Shown here piece by piece: positions 36,724 through 45,426 of a stretch of 64,000 nucleotides of DNA (its first letter is position 1; every line of letters starts with the position of its first letter). The translations under genes and the position numbers were made by a program. Origin of the DNA: Arthrobacter sp. MMS18-M83 (GTDB taxonomy: Bacteria > Actinomycetota > Actinomycetes > Actinomycetales > Micrococcaceae); assembly GCF_026683955.1 (NCBI RefSeq), contig NZ_CP113343.1, positions 2,976,001 to 3,040,000 on the forward strand. Reading direction: 5' to 3'. Below the pieces are notes generated by a model. That model was given only the letters and a program-made list of their open reading frames with translations, had not been told where the DNA came from and did no database searches.

Positions 36724-36921
36724 GTGAAGCGTAACCAGACCATTTGGCTTCTATTGACTCTTATTTTTGGTTTCTACTCCATCTACATCTTTTCCTCCGC
36801 AAGCGGGGACTCATTGTGGGCCATCGTTTCCGGAATGGTTCTCGTAGCCGCTTCACTGGCTTCGCTTTGGAAATTCCTGCGCGGTGTCAAGGCATCAAAG
36901 AACCACAGAAGCGGCGAGTGA
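36724..36921 (+). CDS. Small two-helix membrane protein at the end of the RiPP cluster
   Basis: A 65-residue protein from GTG 36724, 28 bases after the exporter operon. It has a basic start (MKRNQ), hydrophobic segments at about 7-24 and 32-50, and a basic tail (KFLRGVKASKNHRSGE). Small cationic membrane proteins at the end of bacteriocin-like clusters are often immunity factors, but no family is recognised. Its 3' part overlaps the antisense reading frame at 36783-37124; the AT-rich leader before it supports this strand. Confidence 0.55.
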   Translation: MKRNQTIWLLLTLIFGFYSIYIFSSASGDSLWAIVSGMVLVAASLASLWKFLRGVKASKNHRSGE

Positions 36922-37124
36922 CGCCTGTGGTAGTCCGCCAGGGCGTACACACGCGAGAGCGACATCTCGGACCACCGTTCCTGCGGCAGCGGCGAGCGGC
37001 CCGGGACGGCGATGATTGGCCGGGTGCCCGATCGGTGTGCGACGGCGGCAGGCAGCTTTCCGGCGAGGGTGTGTTCATCGTCCGCGACGCTCGTGATCCG
37101 GCGCCCGCCGTCGGAACCTTCCAC
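36783..37124 (-). pseudogene. Gene fragment downstream of the symporter, probably truncated
   Basis: GTG 37124, nine bases after a GGAGG site, opens 113 codons. The first 80 residues look protein-like (EGSDGGRRITSVADDEHTLA; SEMSLSRVYALADYHRRHSP LLWFF), while the last 35 are only the antisense of the small membrane gene. So the 3' end of an original minus-strand gene was probably replaced near 36922 by the right end of the RiPP cluster. Family unknown. Confidence 0.45.
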
Positions 37125-37151
37125 CGTGACCGGCCTCCGCCGTCGGGGGCT

Positions 37152-38849
37152 TCAGAACACCGGCCCTCCCGTTTCGCCCAATGGGTACTCGCGCTGGAGC
37201 TGGGCGACCTTGGGATCGTCCTCGTCAGCTCCGTAGTCCGAGTTTCGGGTGATGTCCTTTCCATCGGGGAGCTTCATCGCGCGGAAGACCAGGGACAGGA
37301 CTGCAGCAACGATGAGGTTGATTGCGAACGCCACCACGGCGATGTAGACCTGCACATTGGTGCCCGGGATGGCCGCGATGGAGCCGCCGAAGTTGGCCTT
37401 CGTGACCGGGTTGACCACGTTGTATGCCGCGATGGTGCCGTAGATGATTCCGGCGGCCCAGCCTGCGAAGAGCGCCCAGCGGTGGAACCACCTGGTGTAG
37501 AGCCCGGCCACGATCGCCGGGAAGGTCTGCAGGATCCAGATACCACCGAGGAGCTGCATGTTGATGGCGGCCGACTGGTCCATCGCAATGACGAAGATCA
37601 GTGCCCCGAACTTCACCACGAGCGAGGCGATTTTGGAGACCTTCGCTTCCTGCCGCGGGTCGGCGTCGGGCCGGATCAGGTCCCGGTAGATGTTGCGGGT
37701 GAACAGGTTGGCGGCAGCGATTGACATGATGGCGGCCGGGACCAAGGCGCCGATGGCGATAGCCGCCAAAGCGATCCCTGCAAACCACGCGGGGAAGTTG
37801 TCAAGGAACAACTGCGGAACCACCAGTTGCGGGTTGACGGCACCGTTCAGGTCGATCGGCTTGGTTCCCGCGGAGATGGCCGCGTAGCCGAGGAGGGCAA
37901 GGAATCCAAGCATCAGCGAGTACAGCGGGAGCACCGCGGCATTCTTGCGGATCGTGTTCCTGCTCTTGGTCGCCAGGACCCCGGTGATCGAGTGCGGGTA
38001 CATGAACAGGGCCAGCGCAGAGCCAAGAGCCAGTGTCCAGTAAGCCGAGTAGCTGGCCGCGCCCGGGATGAAGACGCCGGTTGGCTTGCCTGTGGCCGGG
38101 CTGATGGCGTCGAGTTTCGTCTGGGCTGCACCAAAGATGTTGTCCCAGCCTCCGAACTTGATAGGCAGGTAGATCACCGCAACGATGACCGCCAGATAGA
38201 TCAGGAGATCCTTCACGACGGCGATCAGCGCCGGAGCGCGAAGGCCCGAAGTGTAGGTGTAGGCGGCCAGGACCACGAACGCGATGATCAGCGGCAAGTC
38301 AGTCAGCAACACATTCTCTGCGCTGCCGAGGCCCAGCACCGTGAGCACGGCTTTGATGCCAACCAATTGCAGCGCGATGTACGGCATGGTTGCCACGATG
38401 CCGGTGAGGGCCACGGCAACCGTCAGCGCCCTGCTGCCATAGCGCCCGCCAACGAAGTCCGCAGGAGTGACGAACCCATGCCTGTGCGAGACCGACCACA
38501 ACCGGCTCATCAGCAGGAACACAATCGGGTACAGCACAATCGTGTACGGCACTGCGAAGAAGCCACTCACGGCTCCGGTGGCCCACATTGCCGCCGGGAC
38601 GGCCACGAACGTGTAGGCCGTGTAGAGGTCCCCACCGAGAAGGAACCACGTCACCCAGGTTCCAAACCCGCGGCCACCGAGGCCCCACTCATCGAGGCTG
38701 TGCAAGCCGGTCTCTTTGCCCGCGCGCCAGCGTGCAGCGAAGAAGCCCAACACCGCCACCAGGATAAAGAGGACGACGACGACGGTGAGCGCGACGCCGT
38801 TGACGGGCCTGTCCGGTGTGGTCGCCAGCGGGACCGCGAGCCCGCTCAT
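37152..38849 (-). CDS. Sodium:solute symporter (SSS family)
   Basis: A 565-residue transporter with about 13 hydrophobic segments. It has the SSS features GLGGRGFGTWVTWFLLGGDL near the N-terminus and MSRLWSVSHRHGFVTPADFV. Together with the adjacent DUF3311 protein it resembles the YhjB/YhjC-type or monocarboxylate-transporting pairs; the substrate is not readable from sequence. The start overlaps the DUF3311 stop by four bases. Confidence 0.88.
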   Translation of the reverse strand: MSGLAVPLATTPDRPVNGVALTVVVVLFILVAVLGFFAARWRAGKETGLHSLDEWGLGGRGFGTWVTWFLLGGDLYTAYTFVAVPAAMWATGAVSGFFAVPYTIVLYPIVFLLMSRLWSVSHRHGFVTPADFVGGRYGSRALTVAVALTGIVATMPYIALQLVGIKAVLTVLGLGSAENVLLTDLPLIIAFVVLAAYTYTSGLRAPALIAVVKDLLIYLAVIVAVIYLPIKFGGWDNIFGAAQTKLDAISPATGKPTGVFIPGAASYSAYWTLALGSALALFMYPHSITGVLATKSRNTIRKNAAVLPLYSLMLGFLALLGYAAISAGTKPIDLNGAVNPQLVVPQLFLDNFPAWFAGIALAAIAIGALVPAAIMSIAAANLFTRNIYRDLIRPDADPRQEAKVSKIASLVVKFGALIFVIAMDQSAAINMQLLGGIWILQTFPAIVAGLYTRWFHRWALFAGWAAGIIYGTIAAYNVVNPVTKANFGGSIAAIPGTNVQVYIAVVAFAINLIVAAVLSLVFRAMKLPDGKDITRNSDYGADEDDPKVAQLQREYPLGETGGPVF

Positions 38850-39127
38850 TGTTCCTGCTCCCCAGCGCGTGCGCCCCGAGCGTCCTCGCGGCGGCGGCGG
38901 TCCTCTTTGGCTACTATCCGGTAGGCGATGCCAATCATGCCTGCGGTGATCGGAACCCAGAGCATTTGGTACCAGTAGAAGAACGGCATACCGGCAAACC
39001 GCGGCTTGTCGATCGAGTACAGGGGGACGAAAAGCGGGACCAGTATGGAGATGGTTAGCAAGATTCCGGCAACAACATATGGACCGGGCCTTGCCGGCCC
39101 CCTGGTTGGCACATCGGGAGTTGACAT
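38846..39127 (-). CDS. DUF3311 small membrane protein, partner of the symporter
   Basis: A 93-residue protein with two hydrophobic segments (VVAGILLTISILVPLFVPLY and YWYQMLWVPITAGMIGIAYR) and a basic/acidic C-terminus. DUF3311 proteins are routinely encoded just before an SSS symporter and are thought to help its assembly or function. The four-base overlap with the symporter gene supports coupled expression. Confidence 0.87.
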   Translation of the reverse strand: MSTPDVPTRGPARPGPYVVAGILLTISILVPLFVPLYSIDKPRFAGMPFFYWYQMLWVPITAGMIGIAYRIVAKEDRRRREDARGARAGEQEQ

Positions 39128-39298
39128 GGACGCCTCCTCATCGAGACGGCCCCCGGAGCGGGAAGGGCTTCCCTGGACGTGCCGGTGGCCTGGGGGCCGC
39201 GAATATGACGGTCCACCAACAGAATAGATTCTGGATTAATTCTCCGACAGGGGAAGTGTGCCCCGTTTTTGCGGCGGGGCCAGCGCTAGAACAGCAGA

Positions 39299-39326
39299 GG
39301 GCGGCCACCGATGCCGGTGACCGCCC
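39299..39326 (-). terminator. Hairpin downstream of the phosphoesterase-fusion gene
   Basis: GGGCGG-C-CACCG (39299-39310) pairs with CGGTG-A-CCGCCC (39315-39326) around a four-base loop. It lies 18 bases beyond the stop of the minus-strand gene. No strong T-tract is visible on that strand, so it may be a weak or factor-assisted terminator. The rest of the 39128-39344 gap holds nothing else clear. Confidence 0.55.
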
Positions 39327-39344
39327 CTGCCAAACTGGATTTGG

Positions 39345-41840
39345 TTAGCCGTCAGTGTCCTTCGCAGTCGGCTGGCCGTTGGAGCCTGAGCCTGAACCGA
39401 TCATGCTGTGCTGGGGTTCGGGCATGTTCGAGTCAGCACCGTTCACGGACTCCCAGATGGCCTTGTTGTAGAGCTGCTCATCGATCTTGTCTTCGGTAGC
39501 GGTGTCCTGGCTGGCTACCTGTGGGGCCATCGGAGCATTTGCCCCGTTGACGGTGGTCATGTCGTAGCTGGGCTTGACCGCGGTGTACGGCGTATTGTCC
39601 GGCTTGGCCGTGAACGACGCGTTCATGGAGGTGGCGAACGCATCGAACTGGGTCAGCGGGGCGATGCCGGCGATCAGTCCGATGGTGCGGACCATTGAAG
39701 CCGTGCTGTAGAAGGTTGAATCGACTTTCCCGGTCTGGGTGTAGGGGCTGATGGCCAGCGCCAAGGTGCGGTGCGCATCCACGTGATCCGGGCCATTCTG
39801 GGCGTCATCCTCGGTGATGAAGATGGCAGTGTCCTTCCAGGCGGAAGAGTGGGACACGGTGTCCACCAGCTTGCCGAGCGCGTAGTCGTTATCCGCGACG
39901 TATGCCTTCGGCGTGGGGGCGCCAACACGGGTGGCCTGGGTGTGGTCATTGGGCAGCCGGACGAACTGGACGGTCGGAACAGTTCCGGACGCCACGTGGG
40001 ACTGGAAGTCCTTGGCCCATTCCTCAACACGCGGAGTACCGCAGGTAGGCTTCAGCGGTGCGAACGACCCCGCGGAATCAGGGCAGTTCAGGTCGTAGCC
40101 GTGGTAGTTGTGGTCGGTCTGCGCATCCAGGACGGGGTCTGCGGCGTTGAACGTGCCGGCGTTGTTGGAAACGTAGAAGCCGTAGTTGCGGAAGCTGACG
40201 CCTGCCTTGGCCAGCCGCTGCCAGACATACGTGTTGTCAGGCTGCTGGGCCGCGATTTCAGGGGCGTTTCCTTCGCTGGGATACGGTGCCTTGCGGCCCG
40301 AGTAGTTGGCCGGCCACATCTGCTCGGCGTAGGGGTTCGAGTTGGCCGAGGCCACCCAGTTCCAACCGTTGGCACTAACTTCAGCATCGGCGTAAAAGTT
40401 GTCAATCGTGGTGAACTTCTTGGACAGGGCCCTCATGTTCGGGGCAGACTCGTCGCCGAAGAGATTCAGCGAGGGATCGCCGTTGCCCTTGCCGAGGCTG
40501 CCGAGCACCTGGTCATAGGTGCGGTTTTCCTTGACCACATAGATCACGTGTTTGATGGGGCTCTCTTGACCGGGTTGGCGCGGGATGATGTTGCCCCCAG
40601 CGGTGTCCGGGCGGTTGTTGTTTTTGACCTGCTCGGTGGCCTTCTGCAGTTGCCCGCCTTCTGGAACGCTGAAGCTGCTCAAGGTGCCGGCGATCATGGA
40701 TCCGCTGTACTGGTTTTCGGCAGTGGGGGCACTTGACTCAGGGTTCGGGTGGCCGGCGCCGTTGTTCGGCCCGGCGCCAAGGCCCTTCGCATTCGTGACG
40801 TGCAGGGTCCCACCGCTGAAAGCCAATGAACTTGGGTACCAGCCGACAGGCACCACGCCGGCAACCGCGTTGTGGGCAAGGTCGACGACGGCGACGTCGT
40901 TGTTACCGGAGTTGCTCACGAAGAGGCGGTGCCCGGCTTCGTCCAAGGCCAGCCCTGTGGGGTTGGTTCCCACCGGCGCGCCCTTCTCAGGCGCGACGCT
41001 GATACTCGAGCTTGTGCCGGCTGCGGTATCGACCACCGAGACGGTGTCGTCATCGCCATTGGTGACGTAAAGGGTACGTCCGTCCTTCGAGAGGACGGAC
41101 TTGTTGGGGTGGAGACCCACGGTGACGGTGCGGGAAACCTTCGGTTCTGCGCCTGAGATGTCCACCGCGGAGAGGTCGGACGCGCCTTGGTTGGTGACAT
41201 ACGCCGTCGTGCCGTCTGGGGAAACGGCAACTGAAAGTGGCCGGTGACCGGCCGGCGTCGTCGAAACGGTGCCGGTGGCGAGGTCGACGACGGACACGGC
41301 GTCGGCCAGCTGGTCTGCAACTACCAGCCGCTTACCGTCGGGCGTGATCGCCAATCCGGCCGGGAAGAGGTTCAGTGCCTTGCCCGCGGGGGTCGTGGTG
41401 GGCAGCTGGATGGGTGCGCCTTCCGCCAGCTTGCCGCCGGAGTAGCTGTAGGTGCGGATTTTGGAGTTCGCAGCCGCGCTGGCGTAAAGCTTGGTGCCGT
41501 CCGGACTCCAGGCCAAGCCCATGTAGAGCGATTCGGGCGACTTGTAGGAGATGGTCTGGTCTACCTCGTGATCTGCGAGATCGACGAGTTGCAGGGACTG
41601 GGTACCTTGACCGTTGTTGGTGACGGCGAGCCTCTTGCCGTCGGGGGAGATGGCGGAGTTCAGCGGGAGGTCTCCGAGTGAGGTCTGCTGTCCAGTTGGC
41701 GTGACGCGCATGCCCACTGGCGTGACCGCTGTTCCGTCCTCGTGAGGGCCGGCGAACGTGGAAACCGCCGCAAAGGCAGCTCCGCCGACGAGCACACAAG
41801 ACAATGTTCCGATGATGACCGGGATTGTTTTGAATTTCAT
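39345..41840 (-). CDS. Secreted YncE-like beta-propeller / alkaline-phosphatase-fold phosphoesterase fusion
   Basis: An 831-residue exported protein. After a signal segment (MKFKTIPVIIGTLSCVLVGG) come about seven repeats of the YncE/cytochrome-D1 propeller type (each with SPDGKRL, SPDGTTAYVTNQG or SKDGRTLYVTNGD), to about residue 350. The C-terminal half is a type I phosphodiesterase/acid-phosphatase-like domain: VIYVVKENRTYDQVLGSLGK, FYADAEVSANGWNW, and IFITEDDAQNGPDHVDAHRT with metal-binding Asp/His. The fusion is known in soil bacteria; a cell-envelope phosphate-scavenging role is inferred. Confidence 0.83.
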   Translation of the reverse strand: MKFKTIPVIIGTLSCVLVGGAAFAAVSTFAGPHEDGTAVTPVGMRVTPTGQQTSLGDLPLNSAISPDGKRLAVTNNGQGTQSLQLVDLADHEVDQTISYKSPESLYMGLAWSPDGTKLYASAAANSKIRTYSYSGGKLAEGAPIQLPTTTPAGKALNLFPAGLAITPDGKRLVVADQLADAVSVVDLATGTVSTTPAGHRPLSVAVSPDGTTAYVTNQGASDLSAVDISGAEPKVSRTVTVGLHPNKSVLSKDGRTLYVTNGDDDTVSVVDTAAGTSSSISVAPEKGAPVGTNPTGLALDEAGHRLFVSNSGNNDVAVVDLAHNAVAGVVPVGWYPSSLAFSGGTLHVTNAKGLGAGPNNGAGHPNPESSAPTAENQYSGSMIAGTLSSFSVPEGGQLQKATEQVKNNNRPDTAGGNIIPRQPGQESPIKHVIYVVKENRTYDQVLGSLGKGNGDPSLNLFGDESAPNMRALSKKFTTIDNFYADAEVSANGWNWVASANSNPYAEQMWPANYSGRKAPYPSEGNAPEIAAQQPDNTYVWQRLAKAGVSFRNYGFYVSNNAGTFNAADPVLDAQTDHNYHGYDLNCPDSAGSFAPLKPTCGTPRVEEWAKDFQSHVASGTVPTVQFVRLPNDHTQATRVGAPTPKAYVADNDYALGKLVDTVSHSSAWKDTAIFITEDDAQNGPDHVDAHRTLALAISPYTQTGKVDSTFYSTASMVRTIGLIAGIAPLTQFDAFATSMNASFTAKPDNTPYTAVKPSYDMTTVNGANAPMAPQVASQDTATEDKIDEQLYNKAIWESVNGADSNMPEPQHSMIGSGSGSNGQPTAKDTDG

Positions 41841-42000
41841 GATCCCAAAGCTAGGAGCCTTGAAACACGGTGGCCCGACTCACAGGGAACCGTCAGCTAA
41901 ATCGTCAGTGAACTGATGAAGTGGGCGGGACGGTACTGCTTGCTCCATGAACCACCCGGTTTGGTAGTTTCAACCCCAGCCGGGGTCTAGGCTCGGCCTC

Positions 42001-43806
42001 ATGACAGCCGACAAATCGACGCCGCGGGATCCGATGCAGGACCCGGCGCCGAGGGGCCCGACGGCGCACGCCGAGCCCGGTGCCGGGCGGAGCTTCCGGA
42101 CCGAGTTGAAACGCGGAGAGAACGTCATCGATCCGATGACTTTCGCCGGTTCGCTTCCGCAGGATCGCGGCATCGCCCCGCGTATCCGGGTCGGCAGCAG
42201 CAAGTGGTTCAATCTGCTCTGGTTGCTACCGATCGGCTTCGTGATCCTCATCGTTGCGGTCGCCGTTGCGAAGGGGATCCGGGGATTGCCTCCAGTCGAG
42301 TCGTTCCTGAAGACCTATCCGGGAACCTCAAAGCTGCCGGTGGGCGCGCCTGTGGGCTTTCCGGCCTGGCTGGGGTGGCAACACTTCCTCAACATGTTCC
42401 TCTTGATCTTCATCATCCGTTCGGGAGCACAGATACTCACGGATCACCCGCGACTGTATTGGACGCGGCATTCGACGCCGGGACGGGATTGGTTCCGGGT
42501 ACAGAAGCCAGTGCCCGAAGATCCGATGTGGACGGCTAAGAAGGATTCGATCAGCCTGCCGCAGCAGGTAGGCCTGCCTGGCCTGCGGCATTCCATCGGG
42601 CTAGCACGCTGGTGGCACCTCGGGATCGACACGCTGTGGCTGGTCAACGGAATCGTCTTTTTTGTGCTTTTGTTCGCGACGGGCCAATGGATGCGCGTGG
42701 TCCCGTTGAGCTGGGACGTCATCCCGAACTCGATCTCGGTGGTCATCCAATACCTCTCTTTGGACTGGCCGATCGAGAGCGGATGGACTAACTACAACAG
42801 CCTGCAACTGATCGCTTACTCCGTCACGATCTTCATCGCAGCACCTTTGGCCCTGATTACCGGGCTGGGCATGTCCCCGGCGCTCTCCACGCGTTTTCGT
42901 CGCATTAGCTCGGTCTTCAACGTTCAGATGGCCCGGTCCTTGCACTTTCTGGTGCTGTGCTGGTTCTTGTTGTTCATCGTCCTTCACATGGCGTTGGTGC
43001 TGACCACGGGGGCGCTGGAGAACCTCAACCACATGTACGCGGGGCGCAACGACCAATCGTGGATCGGGTTCTGGATCTTTGCTGCGTCGATGGTAGTCAT
43101 CATCGTGGGGTGGGTTGCCGCCACTCCGTTCACCCTCCGGCATCCGCGCCTCATCCAGAGGGCCGGTTCTGCGCTGATCGGCCCGACAGAGCGGTTATTC
43201 GAGCACATCGACTCACGCCCGGGGCAGTACACCGACAAGGACATTTCGCCGTACCTGTGGCTCAACGGCCAGTACCCTGTATCCGACGAGTATAAGAACC
43301 TGTTCAACAACGATTTCCGGGACTACCGGTTGCGCGTCAATGGGCTCGTGGGCAATCCGGTCGAGTTGAGCCTGGCCGAGCTGCGGTCGATGGATTACCA
43401 CGAGCAGATCACACAGCACTTCTGCATCCAGGGCTGGTCTGGAGTGGCAAAGTGGGGCGGGGTGTCGATGCAGGCCATCCTCGACTTGGCCAAGCCGACC
43501 CCGGAGGCAAAGTGGGTGGTGTTCTATTCGTTGGGCGATGGACCGGATAAGGGCGACGACTACGACGCGCATCCAATCGAGCAGATGGGCTATCAGCTCA
43601 CGATGCTCGCTTACGACATGAACGGTACTCCGCTGTCGTATGGCCACGGTGCGCCGCTCCGGCTGCGCAACGAGGTGCAGCTCGGCTTCAAGATGGTCAA
43701 GTGGATCAAGGGCATCGAATTTGTAGCCGACTTCTCCGAGGTGGGTGGCGGCTTCGGCGGTTACAACGAAGACCACGAGTTCTTCGGATACCGGCAGTCG
43801 ATCTAA
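42001..43806 (+). CDS. Cytochrome b561-like / sulfite-oxidase-fold molybdopterin oxidoreductase fusion
   Basis: A 601-residue protein. Residues about 70-400 form a membrane part with six or so segments and His residues suited to haem (WQHFLNMFLLIFIIR; LARWWHLGIDTLWLV; LHFLVLCWFLLFIVLHMALV). The C-terminal 190 residues are a molybdopterin-binding domain of the sulfite-oxidase type with the likely Mo-ligand Cys in ITQHFCIQGWSGVAKWGGV and ending GGFGGYNEDHEFFGYRQ. It could couple a periplasmic-side oxidation or reduction to the quinone pool. ATG 42001 lacks a strong ribosome site. Confidence 0.82.
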   Translation: MTADKSTPRDPMQDPAPRGPTAHAEPGAGRSFRTELKRGENVIDPMTFAGSLPQDRGIAPRIRVGSSKWFNLLWLLPIGFVILIVAVAVAKGIRGLPPVESFLKTYPGTSKLPVGAPVGFPAWLGWQHFLNMFLLIFIIRSGAQILTDHPRLYWTRHSTPGRDWFRVQKPVPEDPMWTAKKDSISLPQQVGLPGLRHSIGLARWWHLGIDTLWLVNGIVFFVLLFATGQWMRVVPLSWDVIPNSISVVIQYLSLDWPIESGWTNYNSLQLIAYSVTIFIAAPLALITGLGMSPALSTRFRRISSVFNVQMARSLHFLVLCWFLLFIVLHMALVLTTGALENLNHMYAGRNDQSWIGFWIFAASMVVIIVGWVAATPFTLRHPRLIQRAGSALIGPTERLFEHIDSRPGQYTDKDISPYLWLNGQYPVSDEYKNLFNNDFRDYRLRVNGLVGNPVELSLAELRSMDYHEQITQHFCIQGWSGVAKWGGVSMQAILDLAKPTPEAKWVVFYSLGDGPDKGDDYDAHPIEQMGYQLTMLAYDMNGTPLSYGHGAPLRLRNEVQLGFKMVKWIKGIEFVADFSEVGGGFGGYNEDHEFFGYRQSI

Positions 43807-43831
43807 AGGTCCTCAAGCGTGGGCGCGGCAG

Positions 43832-45028
43832 TCAGCCCTCCAGCTCTCCGCGCCGGAATCTCAGCTCTCGTAGGGCGCCTCGGAGCGGCGACCCCGTAAA
43901 CGGTAGGTCCTCTAAGCTGACGCTCCCAGAAGCTGACAGTGCCAGTGCATTGGCCGTGGCAGCCGCGCGCTGCGGCAAGCCAATGGACGCCGCGAAATCG
44001 GCCCAGTGCCTTGCTTTGAGGTTCTTTGTTTTTCCGGACACCGGCAACGCGAGCGAGTCATTTCCATACAACAGCGTGCACGGAATGTCGTAGATCGGAG
44101 CCATGACAAATTCGCCGTGCTGGCCCCCGAGGACCGAGAGGTTCTTCGCGTGCAGGTCGCCGTTCCCGGTCAGCCATGCAAAAACAAACTGCAGGTACAG
44201 ATTGCGGCTGGCCACGAGTGGGGCTTTGCACATCCCGGCCAGTGCAGAGGCCACATCCTCGGATGTCACAGAATACTTGGAAGCCGGTGGCAGGCCCATG
44301 ACTTGGGCTCCGTCCTCCATGGGCAAGCGCACCCAAGTGCGGTCCTCGTCCCGCACGCGGTCGAAGCGTTCCACCAACAACCCCGGCAGCCCGTGCATGT
44401 CCGTGATGATACGGCTCTTGGATACCGGGATCTTGAGATCCTTGGCCGCAGAGAGGTGTGCCGCTTCGTTCTCCAGCAAATTGGCTTGGTTGGGCGGGTC
44501 AAGTTTGAGTAGATACCGCTGCCCCTTGAGTGACAATGGCGTGGTCAGCATGGAGGCGCTTGCCTTGTCTTGGACGCCAGGGATTGCATGACGGTCCACC
44601 GCGTTGGCCAGGGCCGTGAAGTCCAGTTCCTCGGGTCTGGAGGTGTCGGCCAGCGGCGCCGGCTCCACGGGGGTTTCCCCGGCGGGAACCACTTGGACGT
44701 CTCCGGGGGCATCGGCTCCAACTGCGAGCAGGAGAGTGAGTTCGTCGTCGAGACTGGTTTTGGTGGCGTCCCGGAGCACGCTCAGCCGGTGCCCCTCCGG
44801 CAGCAGGCCGGCGAAGAACGGGGGAAGAGCACCAGCGGGAGTCTCCACGGCAAGGTCTGCCAGGGGCAAAGAACTGGCAACCGCGGGCAATCCGGAGGTC
44901 AGATACTCGGCTGTATAGGAGAAATTCACCCCACCATGGACCGTGCGGACGAGGTGGCCTGCGAGGGCACCGCCCTTATGAACATCTGCCGCGCGGACGA
45001 ACTTCAGGTCTTGGAGATCGTCGGCCAT
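43832..45028 (-). CDS. hipA: HipA-like Ser/Thr kinase toxin
   Basis: A 398-residue HipA-family kinase. The glycine-loop region is HAIPGVQDKASASMLT, the RFDR element is GLLVERFDRVRDEDRTWVRL, the catalytic loop is WLTGNGDLHAKNLSVL with Asp and Asn, and the metal Asp is in APIYDIPCTLLYG. HipA kinases phosphorylate translation factors and cause growth arrest until balanced by HipB. The start ATG shares one base with the HipB stop (TGATG), so the toxin is translationally coupled to its antitoxin. Confidence 0.9.
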   Translation of the reverse strand: MADDLQDLKFVRAADVHKGGALAGHLVRTVHGGVNFSYTAEYLTSGLPAVASSLPLADLAVETPAGALPPFFAGLLPEGHRLSVLRDATKTSLDDELTLLLAVGADAPGDVQVVPAGETPVEPAPLADTSRPEELDFTALANAVDRHAIPGVQDKASASMLTTPLSLKGQRYLLKLDPPNQANLLENEAAHLSAAKDLKIPVSKSRIITDMHGLPGLLVERFDRVRDEDRTWVRLPMEDGAQVMGLPPASKYSVTSEDVASALAGMCKAPLVASRNLYLQFVFAWLTGNGDLHAKNLSVLGGQHGEFVMAPIYDIPCTLLYGNDSLALPVSGKTKNLKARHWADFAASIGLPQRAAATANALALSASGSVSLEDLPFTGSPLRGALRELRFRRGELEG

Positions 45029-45246
45029 CAGCTGGCCGCCAAGTGAAGGCCGACGGCGTTCGCCACCGTCACGACTGCCGCCAGCGAAGGATTGCCCGTG
45101 GCCGTTTCAATCGCCCGAACGGTCCTTTCGGAGGTTCCAGCAAGGTCGGCAAGGTCTGCTTGGGTGATGCCGGCCTCTTTGCGGGCTTTCCGAATGCTCG
45201 CCGCGATGGCCGCAAGATCTTCCACGAGCCTCCTAGAATTCGGCAT
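45028..45246 (-). CDS. hipB: HipB-like XRE antitoxin
   Basis: A 72-residue helix-turn-helix protein from ATG 45246; an upstream ATG at 45279 would add 11 residues, but then the first operator-like palindrome would lie inside the gene. The helix-turn-helix reads ASIRKARKEAGITQADLADL AGTSERTVRAIE. HipB binds HipA and represses the operon. No strong ribosome site is visible at either start. Inverted repeats just upstream are the probable binding sites. Confidence 0.85.
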   Translation of the reverse strand: MPNSRRLVEDLAAIAASIRKARKEAGITQADLADLAGTSERTVRAIETATGNPSLAAVVTVANAVGLHLAAS

Positions 45247-45376
45247 GATGTTGCCGATTTGGCAATTTCCTAGGTCCATTCTGAACCATTTTGCCTAAAT
45301 CGGCAAGATACTGCCGAAATCGATCTTTTTGGCTGCTGCGAGGTCGCCAAAACCTAATTTCGGCAAAATCATGCCG
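45241..45376. promoter_or_regulatory. Operator cluster upstream of hipBA
   Basis: CGGCA-N6-TGCCG occurs at 45241-45256 and again at 45361-45376. Between them are TTGCC-N5-GGCAA at 45251-45265 and TTGCC-N6-GGCAA at 45291-45306, and a half-site CTGCCGAAAT at 45311. The region is AT-rich and should hold the hipBA promoter. The repeats probably bind HipB in a cooperative way, as in other hip operons. Confidence 0.7.
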
Positions 45377-45426
45377 ATTTCCGTTGAGAAACCCGGCTCG
45401 TGGAAAGGAGCGCTGCACCCCGCCCG

